NCBI GenBank assembly: GCA_003230965.1
Contig: QIHL01000060.1
Coordinates: 1 to 20,442, forward strand
From: Candidatus Magasanikiibacteriota bacterium
Lineage (GTDB): Bacteria; Patescibacteriota; Patescibacteriia; Magasanikbacterales; UBA922
DNA: 20,442 bases
Direction: 5' to 3'
The stretch's first letter is position 1. Every line of letters begins with the position of its first letter. Of the stretch, positions 6,842-13,705 are shown one piece after another. Position numbers and translations under genes: made by a program. The notes beneath the pieces are model-generated. The model ran no database searches. It was given only the letters and a program-made list of their open reading frames with translations, and was not told the origin of the DNA.

Positions 6842-7924
6842 ATGAAAAAAAAACAACGTATTCTTGTTGCCATGTCTGGTGGTGTAGATTCGTCTGTTGC
6901 AGCCGCACTTTTGGTACACGAGGGATACGAAGTGACTGGGGCATTTATGAAACAATGGAATGATAGTGGTGTTTTGACTGGTGTGTGTTCGTGGAAGCAG
7001 GATAGACGTGATGCTATGCGCGTGGCTGCACAACTTGGTATTCCACTTATTACATTTGATTTTGAAAAAGAATATCGTGATTTAGTAATAGAGTATTTAT
7101 TTCGTGAGTACGAAGATGGACGTATACCAAATCCAGATGTGCTGTGTAATGTTCATATTAAGTTTGGTGTATGGTTGAAAAAAGCAAAAGAATTAAAATT
7201 TGATGCACTTGCGACAGGGCATTATGCTTCTATAAAAAAAGAACAAAAGTATACTTTGTGTATTGCGAAAGATAAAAATAAAGATCAAACGTATTTTCTC
7301 CACAGATTAAATCAAGAGCAACTTGCATTTGCACGATTCCCTATTAGTGAATATACAAAACCAGAAGTGAGACAAAAGGCTTATGATTGGAAATTGCCAA
7401 CAGCTGACCGTGCTGAAAGTATGGGTATCTGTTTTATTGGAGAAGTATCAATGAAACAATTTTTAGAACAACGTATTACAAAAAAATCTGGCAATATTAT
7501 TTTATCTGATGGAACGGTTGTTGGAAAACATGAAGGAGTTGCATTTTATACGATTGGGCAAAGACATTTTGGACTGCAGGCTTCGGATATTGTATCTCAA
7601 ACATATAGTGGTCCGTTGTTTATTGTTGAAAAGCGAATTGATGCAAATGAACTTGTAGTAGGTTTTGAAGATAGTCCCTTGTTGAATAAGACTGATATAA
7701 TTATTAAAGATGCACATTGGATTTCTGGACTTTCACCAGTTTTTCCGTTATACTGTACAGTACGTTTTCGTCATAGAGAGATTTTGAAATCATGCGTTTT
7801 GAATCAGGTCTCTGAGAATAAGATTCTCATAAAAACTAAATTGCCAGAACGTGCACCAACGCCAGGACAATTCGCAGTATTTTATGATGGTGGTGTGTGT
7901 TTGGGTGGAGGTATCATACAATAA
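6842..7924 (+). CDS. mnmA: tRNA-specific 2-thiouridylase MnmA
   Basis: MnmA adenylates and then thiolates U34 of tRNAs for Lys, Glu and Gln to give s2U34, using persulfide sulfur. The 360-residue protein has the N-type PP-loop SGGVDSS (12-18), catalytic C102 in NPDVLCNVHIKFG, ATGHYA (125-130), second catalytic C197 in ESMGICFIGE, and the C-terminal beta-barrel regions ending in AVFYDGGVCLGGGII. All key residues are intact and length is typical. The frame is open further upstream to 6764, but those 26 residues are not MnmA-like, and the predicted promoter lies there, so ATG 6842 is chosen. It is followed by a tiny membrane-peptide gene and alaS, probably one operon. MnmA complements the elp3/trm9-like pair for full wobble-uridine modification. 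Confidence 0.95.
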   Translation: MKKKQRILVAMSGGVDSSVAAALLVHEGYEVTGAFMKQWNDSGVLTGVCSWKQDRRDAMRVAAQLGIPLITFDFEKEYRDLVIEYLFREYEDGRIPNPDVLCNVHIKFGVWLKKAKELKFDALATGHYASIKKEQKYTLCIAKDKNKDQTYFLHRLNQEQLAFARFPISEYTKPEVRQKAYDWKLPTADRAESMGICFIGEVSMKQFLEQRITKKSGNIILSDGTVVGKHEGVAFYTIGQRHFGLQASDIVSQTYSGPLFIVEKRIDANELVVGFEDSPLLNKTDIIIKDAHWISGLSPVFPLYCTVRFRHREILKSCVLNQVSENKILIKTKLPERAPTPGQFAVFYDGGVCLGGGIIQ

Positions 7925-7946
7925 TTTTTTTTTAATTTTTTTATAT

Positions 7947-8048
7947 ATGGCTGGTGCACCAACAATTGGACAACTTATCGTCTCTCAGATTGGTTTTATA
8001 TTTTTAGCTTGTGTTTTGGTTTTTGTTGCATTTAAGATATTTCACTAA
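7947..8048 (+). CDS. 33-residue single-span membrane peptide
   Basis: A short frame begins with ATG 22 bases after mnmA and ends with TAA 3 bases before the alaS ATG. The product starts MAGAPTIGQLIVSQIG, has a hydrophobic stretch FIFLACVLVFVAF long enough to cross a membrane once, and ends KIFH. I do not recognise a family. The tight fit between two essential genes, with no other role for the bases, is the main support. There is no Shine-Dalgarno. It may instead be a chance frame in an intergenic spacer. Confidence 0.5.
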   Translation: MAGAPTIGQLIVSQIGFIFLACVLVFVAFKIFH

Positions 8049-8051
8049 TGT

Positions 8052-9968
8052 ATGACAACTAATGGACTTCGAAGAGCATATCTAGATTTTTTTAAAAATC
8101 ATGCACATGTAGAGATTCCGTCCGCTTCGCTTTTGCCTGAGAATGATCCAACAACATTATTTACTGGTTCTGGCATGCAACCAATTTTGCCTTATTTGCT
8201 TGGCGAACTGCATCCCTCAGGAAAACGTTTGGTAGATTCACAAAAGTGTTTTCGTTCACAAGATATTGAAGAAGTGGGTGACAATTGTCATACGACTTTT
8301 TTTGAAATGCTTGGTAATTGGTCACTAGGGGATTATTTTAAGACAGAACAAGTGCAATGGTTTTTTTTGTTCCTTACTGATGTTGTCAAACTTAATCCAG
8401 AGCGTCTGTATATTTCGTGTTTTTGTGGTCAAGAAGATATCGGTATTCCAAAAGACAAAGAAACTGCTAGTTTGTGGCAAACTGCTTTTAAAGAAAAGGG
8501 GATTGATGCAAAGATTATTGATTTTGTACAGCGAGATGGTATACAAGGCGGACATATTTTTTATTATGATGCAAGTAAAAATTGGTGGAGTCGTGCTGGA
8601 AAACCAGAAAATATGCCTGTTGGTGAGCCAGGTGGACCTGATACAGAAGTTTTTTGGGATTCTGCGCCAGATCGTGAAGAGAAACATTTATATGATAAAG
8701 ATAACATAATATTTGGTTCATTTTGTCATCCGAATTGTGAGTGTGGTCGGTTCTTTGAAATCGGCAATAATGTCTTCATGCAATATATAAAAAAGGATAA
8801 AGGTTTTGTGCCACTAGAACAAAAAAATGTTGATTTTGGTGGAGGGTTAGAACGAATTGCTGCAGCTATGATTGATAGTCCTGATGTATTCAAAATAGAT
8901 TTATTTGATACTCAAAGAGAAGTACTTGAACGTATGTCAGGAAAAATATATGGTACTGATAAAGAAGAAACAAGAGCATTTCGTATTATTCTTGATCACA
9001 TGCGTGCAGTAACATTTTTAATCGCTGATGGTGCTTTTCCTTCAAATAAAGATCAAGGGTATTTTACTCGTAGATTTATACGTCGGGCAATTCGTTATGC
9101 TGGCATTCTTGGTATTTCAGATTCATTTTGTAGTACTGTCGCAGACGCAGTGATTGAAACATACAAAGAAGTCTATCCAAATTTGAAAGAGAAAAAGGAC
9201 GTTATTATGAAAGAACTTGAAAAAGAAGAAACAAAGTTTAAGCATACAATTAATAAAGGGACAAAGAAATTTCAAGAATTGGTAAATAGTATGGCGAATA
9301 CAAAAATGTTATCTGGAATTGATGCATTTGATCTGTATCAAAGTTATGGTTTTCCAATTGAGCTCACAGTTGAATTGGCAAAAGAACACGGAATTGGTGT
9401 GGATGTTGAGACGTTTACTATAGAAAAAGAAAAACATCAGATGCTTTCTCGCAAAGGTGCACAAAAGAAATTTTATAGCGGACTTGCAAATCATTCCAAA
9501 CAATGTACAAAATATCATACTGCTACGCATTTATTCCATGCCGCGTGTATTCGTATTCTTGGGCCAGATGCTACACAAAAGGGAAGTAATATCACAGAAG
9601 AACGTATGCGATTTGATTTTGTGCATTTTGGAAAAGTAACACAGGAACAAATTAAAGAGTTGGAAAATTTGGTAAATGCTGCAATTGTGCGTGATTATTT
9701 AGTATCTTTTGAAATAATGACTACAGACGAAGCTAAGGCTACAGGTGCAATTGGTTTGTTTGAAAAAAGTTATAATGAGAGAGTCAAAGTGTACACAATT
9801 GGTGATCCAAATGAATCTGCTGTTGCTGACCCATTAAGTTCTACATTCAGTAGAGAATTTTGTGGTGGTCCTCATGTAGAGCATACTGGTGAACTTGGAC
9901 ATTTCAAAATTATAAAAGAAGAATCGGTTAGTGCGGGAGTACGAAGAATTAAAGCAGTATTAGAATAA
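8052..9968 (+). CDS. alaS: Alanyl-tRNA synthetase, short form lacking the C-terminal C-Ala region
   Basis: Class II synthetase that charges tRNA-Ala and hydrolyses misacylated Ser/Gly-tRNA. The aminoacylation domain shows RRAYLDFFKNHAH, QKCFRSQDIEEVGD, CHTTFFEMLGNWSLGDYFK, and motif 3 DFGGGLERIAA. The editing domain has HTATH (489-493) and C604/H608 in CGGPHVEHTGELGHF, the four zinc ligands. The protein ends soon after at SVSAGVRRIKAVLE, 638 residues against about 875 in E. coli: the coiled-coil oligomerisation and C-Ala domains are absent. No downstream remnant is seen, so this looks like an original short form rather than a truncation; comparable trimming is expected in reduced CPR genomes. 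ATG 8052 has no Shine-Dalgarno; another ATG at 8049 is out of frame. gtrA follows after 1 base. Confidence 0.95.
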   Translation: MTTNGLRRAYLDFFKNHAHVEIPSASLLPENDPTTLFTGSGMQPILPYLLGELHPSGKRLVDSQKCFRSQDIEEVGDNCHTTFFEMLGNWSLGDYFKTEQVQWFFLFLTDVVKLNPERLYISCFCGQEDIGIPKDKETASLWQTAFKEKGIDAKIIDFVQRDGIQGGHIFYYDASKNWWSRAGKPENMPVGEPGGPDTEVFWDSAPDREEKHLYDKDNIIFGSFCHPNCECGRFFEIGNNVFMQYIKKDKGFVPLEQKNVDFGGGLERIAAAMIDSPDVFKIDLFDTQREVLERMSGKIYGTDKEETRAFRIILDHMRAVTFLIADGAFPSNKDQGYFTRRFIRRAIRYAGILGISDSFCSTVADAVIETYKEVYPNLKEKKDVIMKELEKEETKFKHTINKGTKKFQELVNSMANTKMLSGIDAFDLYQSYGFPIELTVELAKEHGIGVDVETFTIEKEKHQMLSRKGAQKKFYSGLANHSKQCTKYHTATHLFHAACIRILGPDATQKGSNITEERMRFDFVHFGKVTQEQIKELENLVNAAIVRDYLVSFEIMTTDEAKATGAIGLFEKSYNERVKVYTIGDPNESAVADPLSSTFSREFCGGPHVEHTGELGHFKIIKEESVSAGVRRIKAVLE

Positions 9969-9969
9969 T

Positions 9970-10380
9970 ATGTTCAATCCAGTTGTTCGTATTTGGGAAC
10001 ATCGCGGACAATTTGCAAAATTCTTTTTTGTTGGAATCAGCGGATTTACCTTAGATTTACTTTTGCTAATTTTTTTTAAAGAAATTTTACACTGGAATCC
10101 TGTGCTTGGCGTGGTTATAGATCAAATATTTGTAATGATTTATAATTTTACCATGAATAAATATTGGTCATTTGGCAGTCATGATATGCCACACAGACAG
10201 TTGATGCGGTATCTGATTGTTGCAGGAGCGAATTATATTTTTGGTGTAGTAGTCATGTATATTTTCAGTCATATTTTTGGTTTTGATTATCGCTTAGTTC
10301 GTATTGGTACCGTAGCGCTTATGATGTGCTGGAATTTCTTTTTGTATAAATATTGGATATATGCGGTAATAGTTGTATAA
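9970..10380 (+). CDS. GtrA-family membrane protein
   Basis: A 136-residue protein with four predicted transmembrane helices (about 15-37, 43-60, 77-98, 104-128), matching the GtrA-like family that includes putative flippases for polyprenyl-phosphate-linked sugars. Family landmarks are FVGISGFTLDLLLL, NFTMNKYWSF after helix 2, RYLIVAGANYIFG, and NFFLYKYWIY at the end. It begins one base after the alaS stop, so it is translated from the alaS mRNA, an unrelated partner. Functionally it fits the sugar-polymer genes at 14.6-19.5 kb, but the lipid-linked substrate is unknown. Confidence 0.87.
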   Translation: MFNPVVRIWEHRGQFAKFFFVGISGFTLDLLLLIFFKEILHWNPVLGVVIDQIFVMIYNFTMNKYWSFGSHDMPHRQLMRYLIVAGANYIFGVVVMYIFSHIFGFDYRLVRIGTVALMMCWNFFLYKYWIYAVIVV

Positions 10381-10420
10381 AAAGTGTTGTGTATAACTTT
10401 TACTTTTGGTGTTTTTTTCA

Positions 10421-10449
10421 TTGTAGATATTTATAAATTATGCTATACT
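10421..10449 (+). promoter_or_regulatory. Possible upstream promoter of the infA operon
   Basis: A TGC-extended TATACT at 10444-10449 with a weak TTGTAG (10421-10426) 17 bases upstream. It would give a leader of about 88 bases ahead of infA. It is weaker than the proximal promoter and may act in tandem with it. Confidence 0.45.
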
Positions 10450-10491
10450 AAGCAAAGATTATTTTCTTATTTATATTGGTAGGTTTTTTAC

Positions 10492-10520
10492 TTGACATCA
10501 AAACAGATATCAGGTAAAAT
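10492..10520 (+). promoter_or_regulatory. Strong proximal promoter of the infA-alpha operon
   Basis: Perfect TTGACA (10492-10497), a 17-base spacer, TAAAAT (10515-10520). Predicted start near 10527, a leader of about 17 bases before the infA ATG. It is the best sigma-70-type promoter in the window, fitting its place before the ribosomal-protein operon. Confidence 0.82.
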
Positions 10521-10543
10521 GATGCCAGACTAAAATTTTTTCA

Positions 10544-10762
10544 ATGTCAAATAAACAGGACGTGATTGAAGTTCGTGGTTCAGTAGAAGAAATGCTTCCA
10601 GGAGCAACCTTCAGAGTACGGCTTGAGAATGATCACGAAATTATCGCCCATTTATCAGGAAAAATGCGTATGCACCGAATTCGTCTTGCTGTCGGGGATG
10701 AAGTCAAAGTAGAACTTACCCCATACGATCTCACAAAAGGACGCATTACTTTCCGAATGTAG
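10544..10762 (+). CDS. infA: Translation initiation factor IF-1
   Basis: A 72-residue single OB-fold S1-like protein that binds the 30S A site during initiation. Sequence landmarks: IEVRGSVEEMLPGATFRVRLENDHEIIAHLSGKMR, then the usual RIRLAVGDEVKVELTPYDLTKGRITFR. Length and sequence are normal. It is the first gene of the operon, separated from rpmJ by a 107-base spacer with strong secondary structure. No Shine-Dalgarno is visible before the ATG, and the leader from the proximal promoter is about 17 bases. Confidence 0.97.
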   Translation: MSNKQDVIEVRGSVEEMLPGATFRVRLENDHEIIAHLSGKMRMHRIRLAVGDEVKVELTPYDLTKGRITFRM

Positions 10763-10763
10763 T

Positions 10764-10854
10764 ATCAACCAGTGCGGTGGAGCTTAGCCGGCAGATTTGT
10801 CTAGATGGCAAGCTATGATATCGCGGCAGTGGTTGGTATTTTTGTTTACCAATC
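10764..10854 (+). ncRNA. Candidate structured cis-regulatory RNA between infA and rpmJ
   Basis: P1 pairs 10764-10775 with 10826-10837 (11 pairs, one G-U, one G-G mismatch). Inside it, P2 pairs 10781-10789 with 10807-10814 (8 pairs, one bulged A at 10786), capped by a loop with a small AGA/TCT hairpin, and a purine-rich internal loop separates P1 and P2. The 3' strand of P1 can instead form a hairpin with downstream sequence (10831-10838 with 10847-10854, 8 pairs, one G-U). The two folds exclude each other, as in riboswitches and ribosomal-protein autoregulatory leaders. The alternative hairpin ends 15 bases before the rpmJ ATG and lacks a T-tract, so control of translation is likelier than termination. 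Pairing was done by eye; the ligand is unknown, and S4 (encoded downstream) is a candidate. Confidence 0.6.
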
Positions 10855-10869
10855 TGATTTCATTTAAAT

Positions 10870-11007
10870 ATGAAAGTTCAATCAAGTGCAAAAAAACGTT
10901 GTCCAAAATGTAAAATTGTCCGCAGACAAGGTGTGGTGCATGTAATTTGTGAAAATCCTCGCCACAAACAGCGACAAGGAAAAAAACAGAGAAAAAAGTC
11001 AGCTTAG
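10870..11007 (+). CDS. rpmJ: 50S ribosomal protein L36
   Basis: A 45-residue protein, a little longer than the usual 37-38 because of a lysine-rich C-terminal extension. It begins MKVQSSAKKRCPKCK and carries the zinc-binding C11, C14, C27 and H32 of the zinc form of L36. It binds 23S rRNA in the large subunit. The start is fixed by the family N-terminus (MKVxxS). It sits directly after the structured spacer and before rpsM, its normal place. No Shine-Dalgarno is visible. Confidence 0.96.
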   Translation: MKVQSSAKKRCPKCKIVRRQGVVHVICENPRHKQRQGKKQRKKSA

Positions 11008-11025
11008 TTTTTTATATTTTTATGT

Positions 11026-11412
11026 ATGCGTGTAGCTGGAGTTAACATTCCAAAAGAAAAACGAATTGAGATTTCTTTGACTTATGTGTATGGTATTGGT
11101 ATAACGACATCCAGAAATATTTTGAATAAAGCACAAGTTTCACTAGATACTCGTGTGAAGGATTTGACACAAGATCAAGAGGATAGCATTCGTCTTATTA
11201 TTGAAAAAGAATTGAAGACTGAGGGTGATTTGCGCAGAGAGATTTCTGCAAACATTAAGCGATTAAAAGATATTAAGAGTTATCGTGGCATTCGTCATGC
11301 AAAACGCTTGCCTGTTCGTGGTCAACGTACAAAGACAAATTCTCGTACTGTTCGTGGTAATAAGCGCAATGTTGCATCCAGCGGACGAAAGCCAATAGCA
11401 CAAAAAACCTAA
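11026..11412 (+). CDS. rpsM: 30S ribosomal protein S13
   Basis: A 128-residue S13 of the small-subunit head, contacting the P-site tRNA and bridge B1. Landmarks: RVAGVNIPKEKRIEISLTYVYGIG at the start, RREISANIKRLKDIKSYRGIRHAKRLPVRGQRTKTN, and a basic tail that reaches towards the tRNA. The ATG fits the family start exactly. It lies 18 bases after rpmJ and 23 before rpsK in the operon, without a Shine-Dalgarno. Nothing unusual is seen in the sequence. Confidence 0.97.
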   Translation: MRVAGVNIPKEKRIEISLTYVYGIGITTSRNILNKAQVSLDTRVKDLTQDQEDSIRLIIEKELKTEGDLRREISANIKRLKDIKSYRGIRHAKRLPVRGQRTKTNSRTVRGNKRNVASSGRKPIAQKT

Positions 11413-11435
11413 TTTTGAATACACGTCTATAGTAT

Positions 11436-11831
11436 ATGGCAAAAACTGTTAAGAAAACAAAAAAGAAAAAGAAGATTATTCAGACAGTTGGACACGCTCG
11501 TGCGTATATCCAGGCTACTTTTAATAATACTATTGTAACATTGACTGATCAAAATGGTGATGTACTCGGTTGGGCAAGTGCTGGTTGTGTTGGTTTCAAA
11601 GGTCCCAAAAAGGCGACACCGTATGCTGCTAGTCAGGTTGTAAAGAAAGTTGTTGATGCAGTGTCAGACTACAAGGTTCGTGAAGTTAGTGTATTTGTAA
11701 AAGGTATAGGCGGTGGTCGTGAAGGTGCGATTCGCGCATTTAATACTAATGGTATTCAGGTGCTGGCAATTAAAGATGTAACACCAATTCCACACAACGG
11801 TTGTCGTCAGCCAAAACGACGACGTGTCTAA
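11436..11831 (+). CDS. rpsK: 30S ribosomal protein S11
   Basis: A 131-residue S11 of the small-subunit platform near the mRNA exit and Shine-Dalgarno region. After a lysine-rich N-terminus (MAKTVKKTKKKKK) it has HARAYIQATFNNTIVTLTDQNGDVLGWASAG, FKGPKKATPYAASQ, VFVKGIGGGREGAIRAF and the HNGCRQPKRRRV ending. All family features are intact. Position between rpsM and rpsD is standard for the alpha operon. Confidence 0.97.
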   Translation: MAKTVKKTKKKKKIIQTVGHARAYIQATFNNTIVTLTDQNGDVLGWASAGCVGFKGPKKATPYAASQVVKKVVDAVSDYKVREVSVFVKGIGGGREGAIRAFNTNGIQVLAIKDVTPIPHNGCRQPKRRRV

Positions 11832-11854
11832 TTTGATTATCACTTATTGTACGT

Positions 11855-12478
11855 ATGGGAAGAACTATCGGACCAAAAAATAAGCTTGCACGCCGTTTTG
11901 GGGTGAATTTGGGACTGAAAACAAACTCAGCAAAAGTTGCGCGTAGATTGAATCAACCGCCGGGTGTTCATGGTCCCAAACGACGCCGTAAAAATACGTC
12001 AAGTTTTGGAAAACAATTGATTGAAAAGCAGAAAGCGAAAATTGTGTACGGTATTCGTGAAAAACAGTTGCATAGATATGTCACTGAGGCAACTCGTAAA
12101 GAAGGAGACTCTGGTGTTGTATTGCAACAGTTGCTTGAACGGCGTATGGACAATGTAGTTTACCGACTTGGTTTTGCGCTCACACGGGCACAAGCGAGGC
12201 AGATGGTTAGTCATAATTTGTTTGAGTTAAATGAAAAAAAAATGAATATTCCATCACACATTGTGTCTGTAGGTGATGTTATTTTTGTAAAAAAAAATAA
12301 AGTAAACAAAGGCATTTTTGAAGGAGTAGAAGAACGACTTGCAAAGCACGATCTTCAGTCTTGGTTATCAGTGGATCCAAAGGCAAAAACTGGAAAGGTT
12401 CTAAATATACCAGATGAGAAGGATTTTGATAGAGTATTTGATGTCCGTCTTATTATTGAATATTATGCTTCACGATAA
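11855..12478 (+). CDS. rpsD: 30S ribosomal protein S4
   Basis: A 207-residue S4, a primary 16S rRNA-binding assembly protein and, in Enterobacteria, the translational repressor of the alpha operon. The N-terminus is a short form without zinc cysteines (MGRTIGPKNKLARRFGVNLGL), then KNTSSFGKQLIEKQKAKIVYGIREKQLHRY, the S4 RNA-binding domain RRMDNVVYRLGFALTRAQARQMVSHNLFELN (about 92-122), and the VRLIIEYYASR ending. It is the best candidate in this operon for binding the structured spacer before rpmJ, though nothing in the sequence proves that. The next gene, rpoA, appears to have its own -10 box within the 45-base gap. Confidence 0.97.
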   Translation: MGRTIGPKNKLARRFGVNLGLKTNSAKVARRLNQPPGVHGPKRRRKNTSSFGKQLIEKQKAKIVYGIREKQLHRYVTEATRKEGDSGVVLQQLLERRMDNVVYRLGFALTRAQARQMVSHNLFELNEKKMNIPSHIVSVGDVIFVKKNKVNKGIFEGVEERLAKHDLQSWLSVDPKAKTGKVLNIPDEKDFDRVFDVRLIIEYYASR

Positions 12479-12507
12479 TATTTTTTCTATTATTGTTCTT
12501 CACTCAT

Positions 12508-12513
12508 TATAAT
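12508..12513 (+). promoter_or_regulatory. Possible internal rpoA promoter (-10 box)
   Basis: A perfect TATAAT lies 10 bases before the rpoA ATG, the same geometry as the mnmA, ATPase and flippase promoters. No good -35 box is seen at 16-18 bases upstream, so strength is uncertain. It would let rpoA-rplQ-rplM-rpsI be transcribed independently of the operon head. Confidence 0.45.
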
Positions 12514-12523
12514 CTCGCATCCT

Positions 12524-13345
12524 ATGGAAAATATCATCCTGCCATCGACGATTCAATTCCTGGACACGGATCAACTACATGTTGGTAAATTTATAATGGA
12601 ACCATGCCATCAAGGATATGGTACTACATTGGGAAACGCACTACGTCGTGTTTTGCTGTCTTCTCTTCCTGGCGCCGCTGTTGAATCAATTAAGATTAAT
12701 GGTGTTCAGCATGAATTTTCTGCAGTTGATGGTATTCAAGAAGATGTTATTGAAATTATTTTGAATATAAAACATTTGGCTGTACGTATTTATTCTGATG
12801 AATCAATTGTTTTGACATTGACAAAAAAAGGGAAAGGTCCGGTGACTGCAATGGATTTTGATAAAAATGCAGATGTTGAAATTATAAATCCAGATTTGGT
12901 TATTGCAACAATAACTGATGACAAAAAACCGTTTGAAATGGAAGTAGTTGTTGGTAAGGGTCGTGGATGTGTTACTGTTGTTCAAAAAAATACAAAAAAT
13001 TTGGATCTTGGGACGATTGCAATTGATTCACTTTACACTCCAATTCGTGATGTAGGTTATAAAGTAGAAAATACACGTGTTGGAGATGTAACTGATTATG
13101 AAAAATTAATAATTACTATTCAAACAAATGGAACTATTAGTCCGAAAGAGTCTATTGTAAATGCAACAAAAATTTTAATGGATTATTTTGCTTTGATCCT
13201 TGATACATCAAGTACAGATGTAAGTGCTGACGCAGATCAAATTATTTCTACAGTAGAGGAAGTGACATCAGAAGATATCGAAGAGAAACCAAAAAAGAAA
13301 GTAGTAAAAACTAAAAAAGCTACTGAAAAAAATAATTTGCTATGA
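12524..13345 (+). CDS. rpoA: RNA polymerase alpha subunit lacking the C-terminal domain
   Basis: A 273-residue alpha subunit whose N-terminal domain dimerises and nucleates polymerase assembly. It shows the GYGTTLGNALRRVLLSSLPGAAV core (31-53), EFSAVDGIQEDVIEIILNIK (64-83), and SPKESIVNATKILMDYFALIL at the end of the domain (206-226). Beyond about residue 228 there is only a charged tail (acidic, then KPKKKVVKTKKATEK) where E. coli has the helix-hairpin-helix domain that binds UP elements and activators (329 residues in total). The stop is TGA in an ATGA overlap with rplQ, one of only two gene-ending TGAs here. If UGA were read through, eight more sense codons follow before TAG. Confidence 0.97.
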   Translation: MENIILPSTIQFLDTDQLHVGKFIMEPCHQGYGTTLGNALRRVLLSSLPGAAVESIKINGVQHEFSAVDGIQEDVIEIILNIKHLAVRIYSDESIVLTLTKKGKGPVTAMDFDKNADVEIINPDLVIATITDDKKPFEMEVVVGKGRGCVTVVQKNTKNLDLGTIAIDSLYTPIRDVGYKVENTRVGDVTDYEKLIITIQTNGTISPKESIVNATKILMDYFALILDTSSTDVSADADQIISTVEEVTSEDIEEKPKKKVVKTKKATEKNNLL

Positions 13346-13695
13346 AACACCAAAAGCAACGTGCAACTTTAGGCAGAACAAAAGCTCAACGAGAAGCGTT
13401 ATTACGCAATCTTGCAGAGAGTTTGATTTTGCATGGATCTATTAAAACAACAAAAGCAAAAGCATGTGCTTTACGCCGTTTTATTGAACCATTGGTGACC
13501 AAAGCGCGTCGTAGCACTTTGGCAGATCGTAGAATGTTGTATGAAGTTTTATATACTAAAAAGGCAGTGAATAAATTATTTGATGATATTGCTCCGAAAT
13601 ATAAAGGACGCCCAGGTGGGTATACCCGTATTGTAAAAATTGGTATTAGACCGACAGACGGTGCAGAAAAAGTCCGTATGGAGTTTGTTTCATAA
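13342..13695 (+). CDS. rplQ: 50S ribosomal protein L17
   Basis: A 117-residue L17 near the polypeptide exit tunnel. Landmarks: MKHQKQRATLGRTKAQREALLRNLAESLILHGSIKTTKAKA, then RRFIEPLVTKARR, and GRPGGYTRIVKIGIRPTDGAEKVRMEFV at the end. Length and motifs are typical. Its ATG overlaps the rpoA stop by four bases (ATGA), so translation is probably coupled, keeping the normal rpoA-rplQ pair. Confidence 0.97.
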   Translation: MKHQKQRATLGRTKAQREALLRNLAESLILHGSIKTTKAKACALRRFIEPLVTKARRSTLADRRMLYEVLYTKKAVNKLFDDIAPKYKGRPGGYTRIVKIGIRPTDGAEKVRMEFVS

Positions 13696-13705
13696 TGCTA
13701 CGACT

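Noticed and set aside
10764..10837. tRNA or tmRNA-like gene in the infA-rpmJ spacer
   Set aside because: No T-loop GTTC motif, no anticodon arm of the right size and no CCA-type acceptor geometry; the paired pattern fits a cis-acting leader better.
13640..13705. Earlier L13 start overlapping rplQ
   Set aside because: The added residues are a frame-shifted reading of the rplQ C-terminus and do not match L13; ATG 13706 does.
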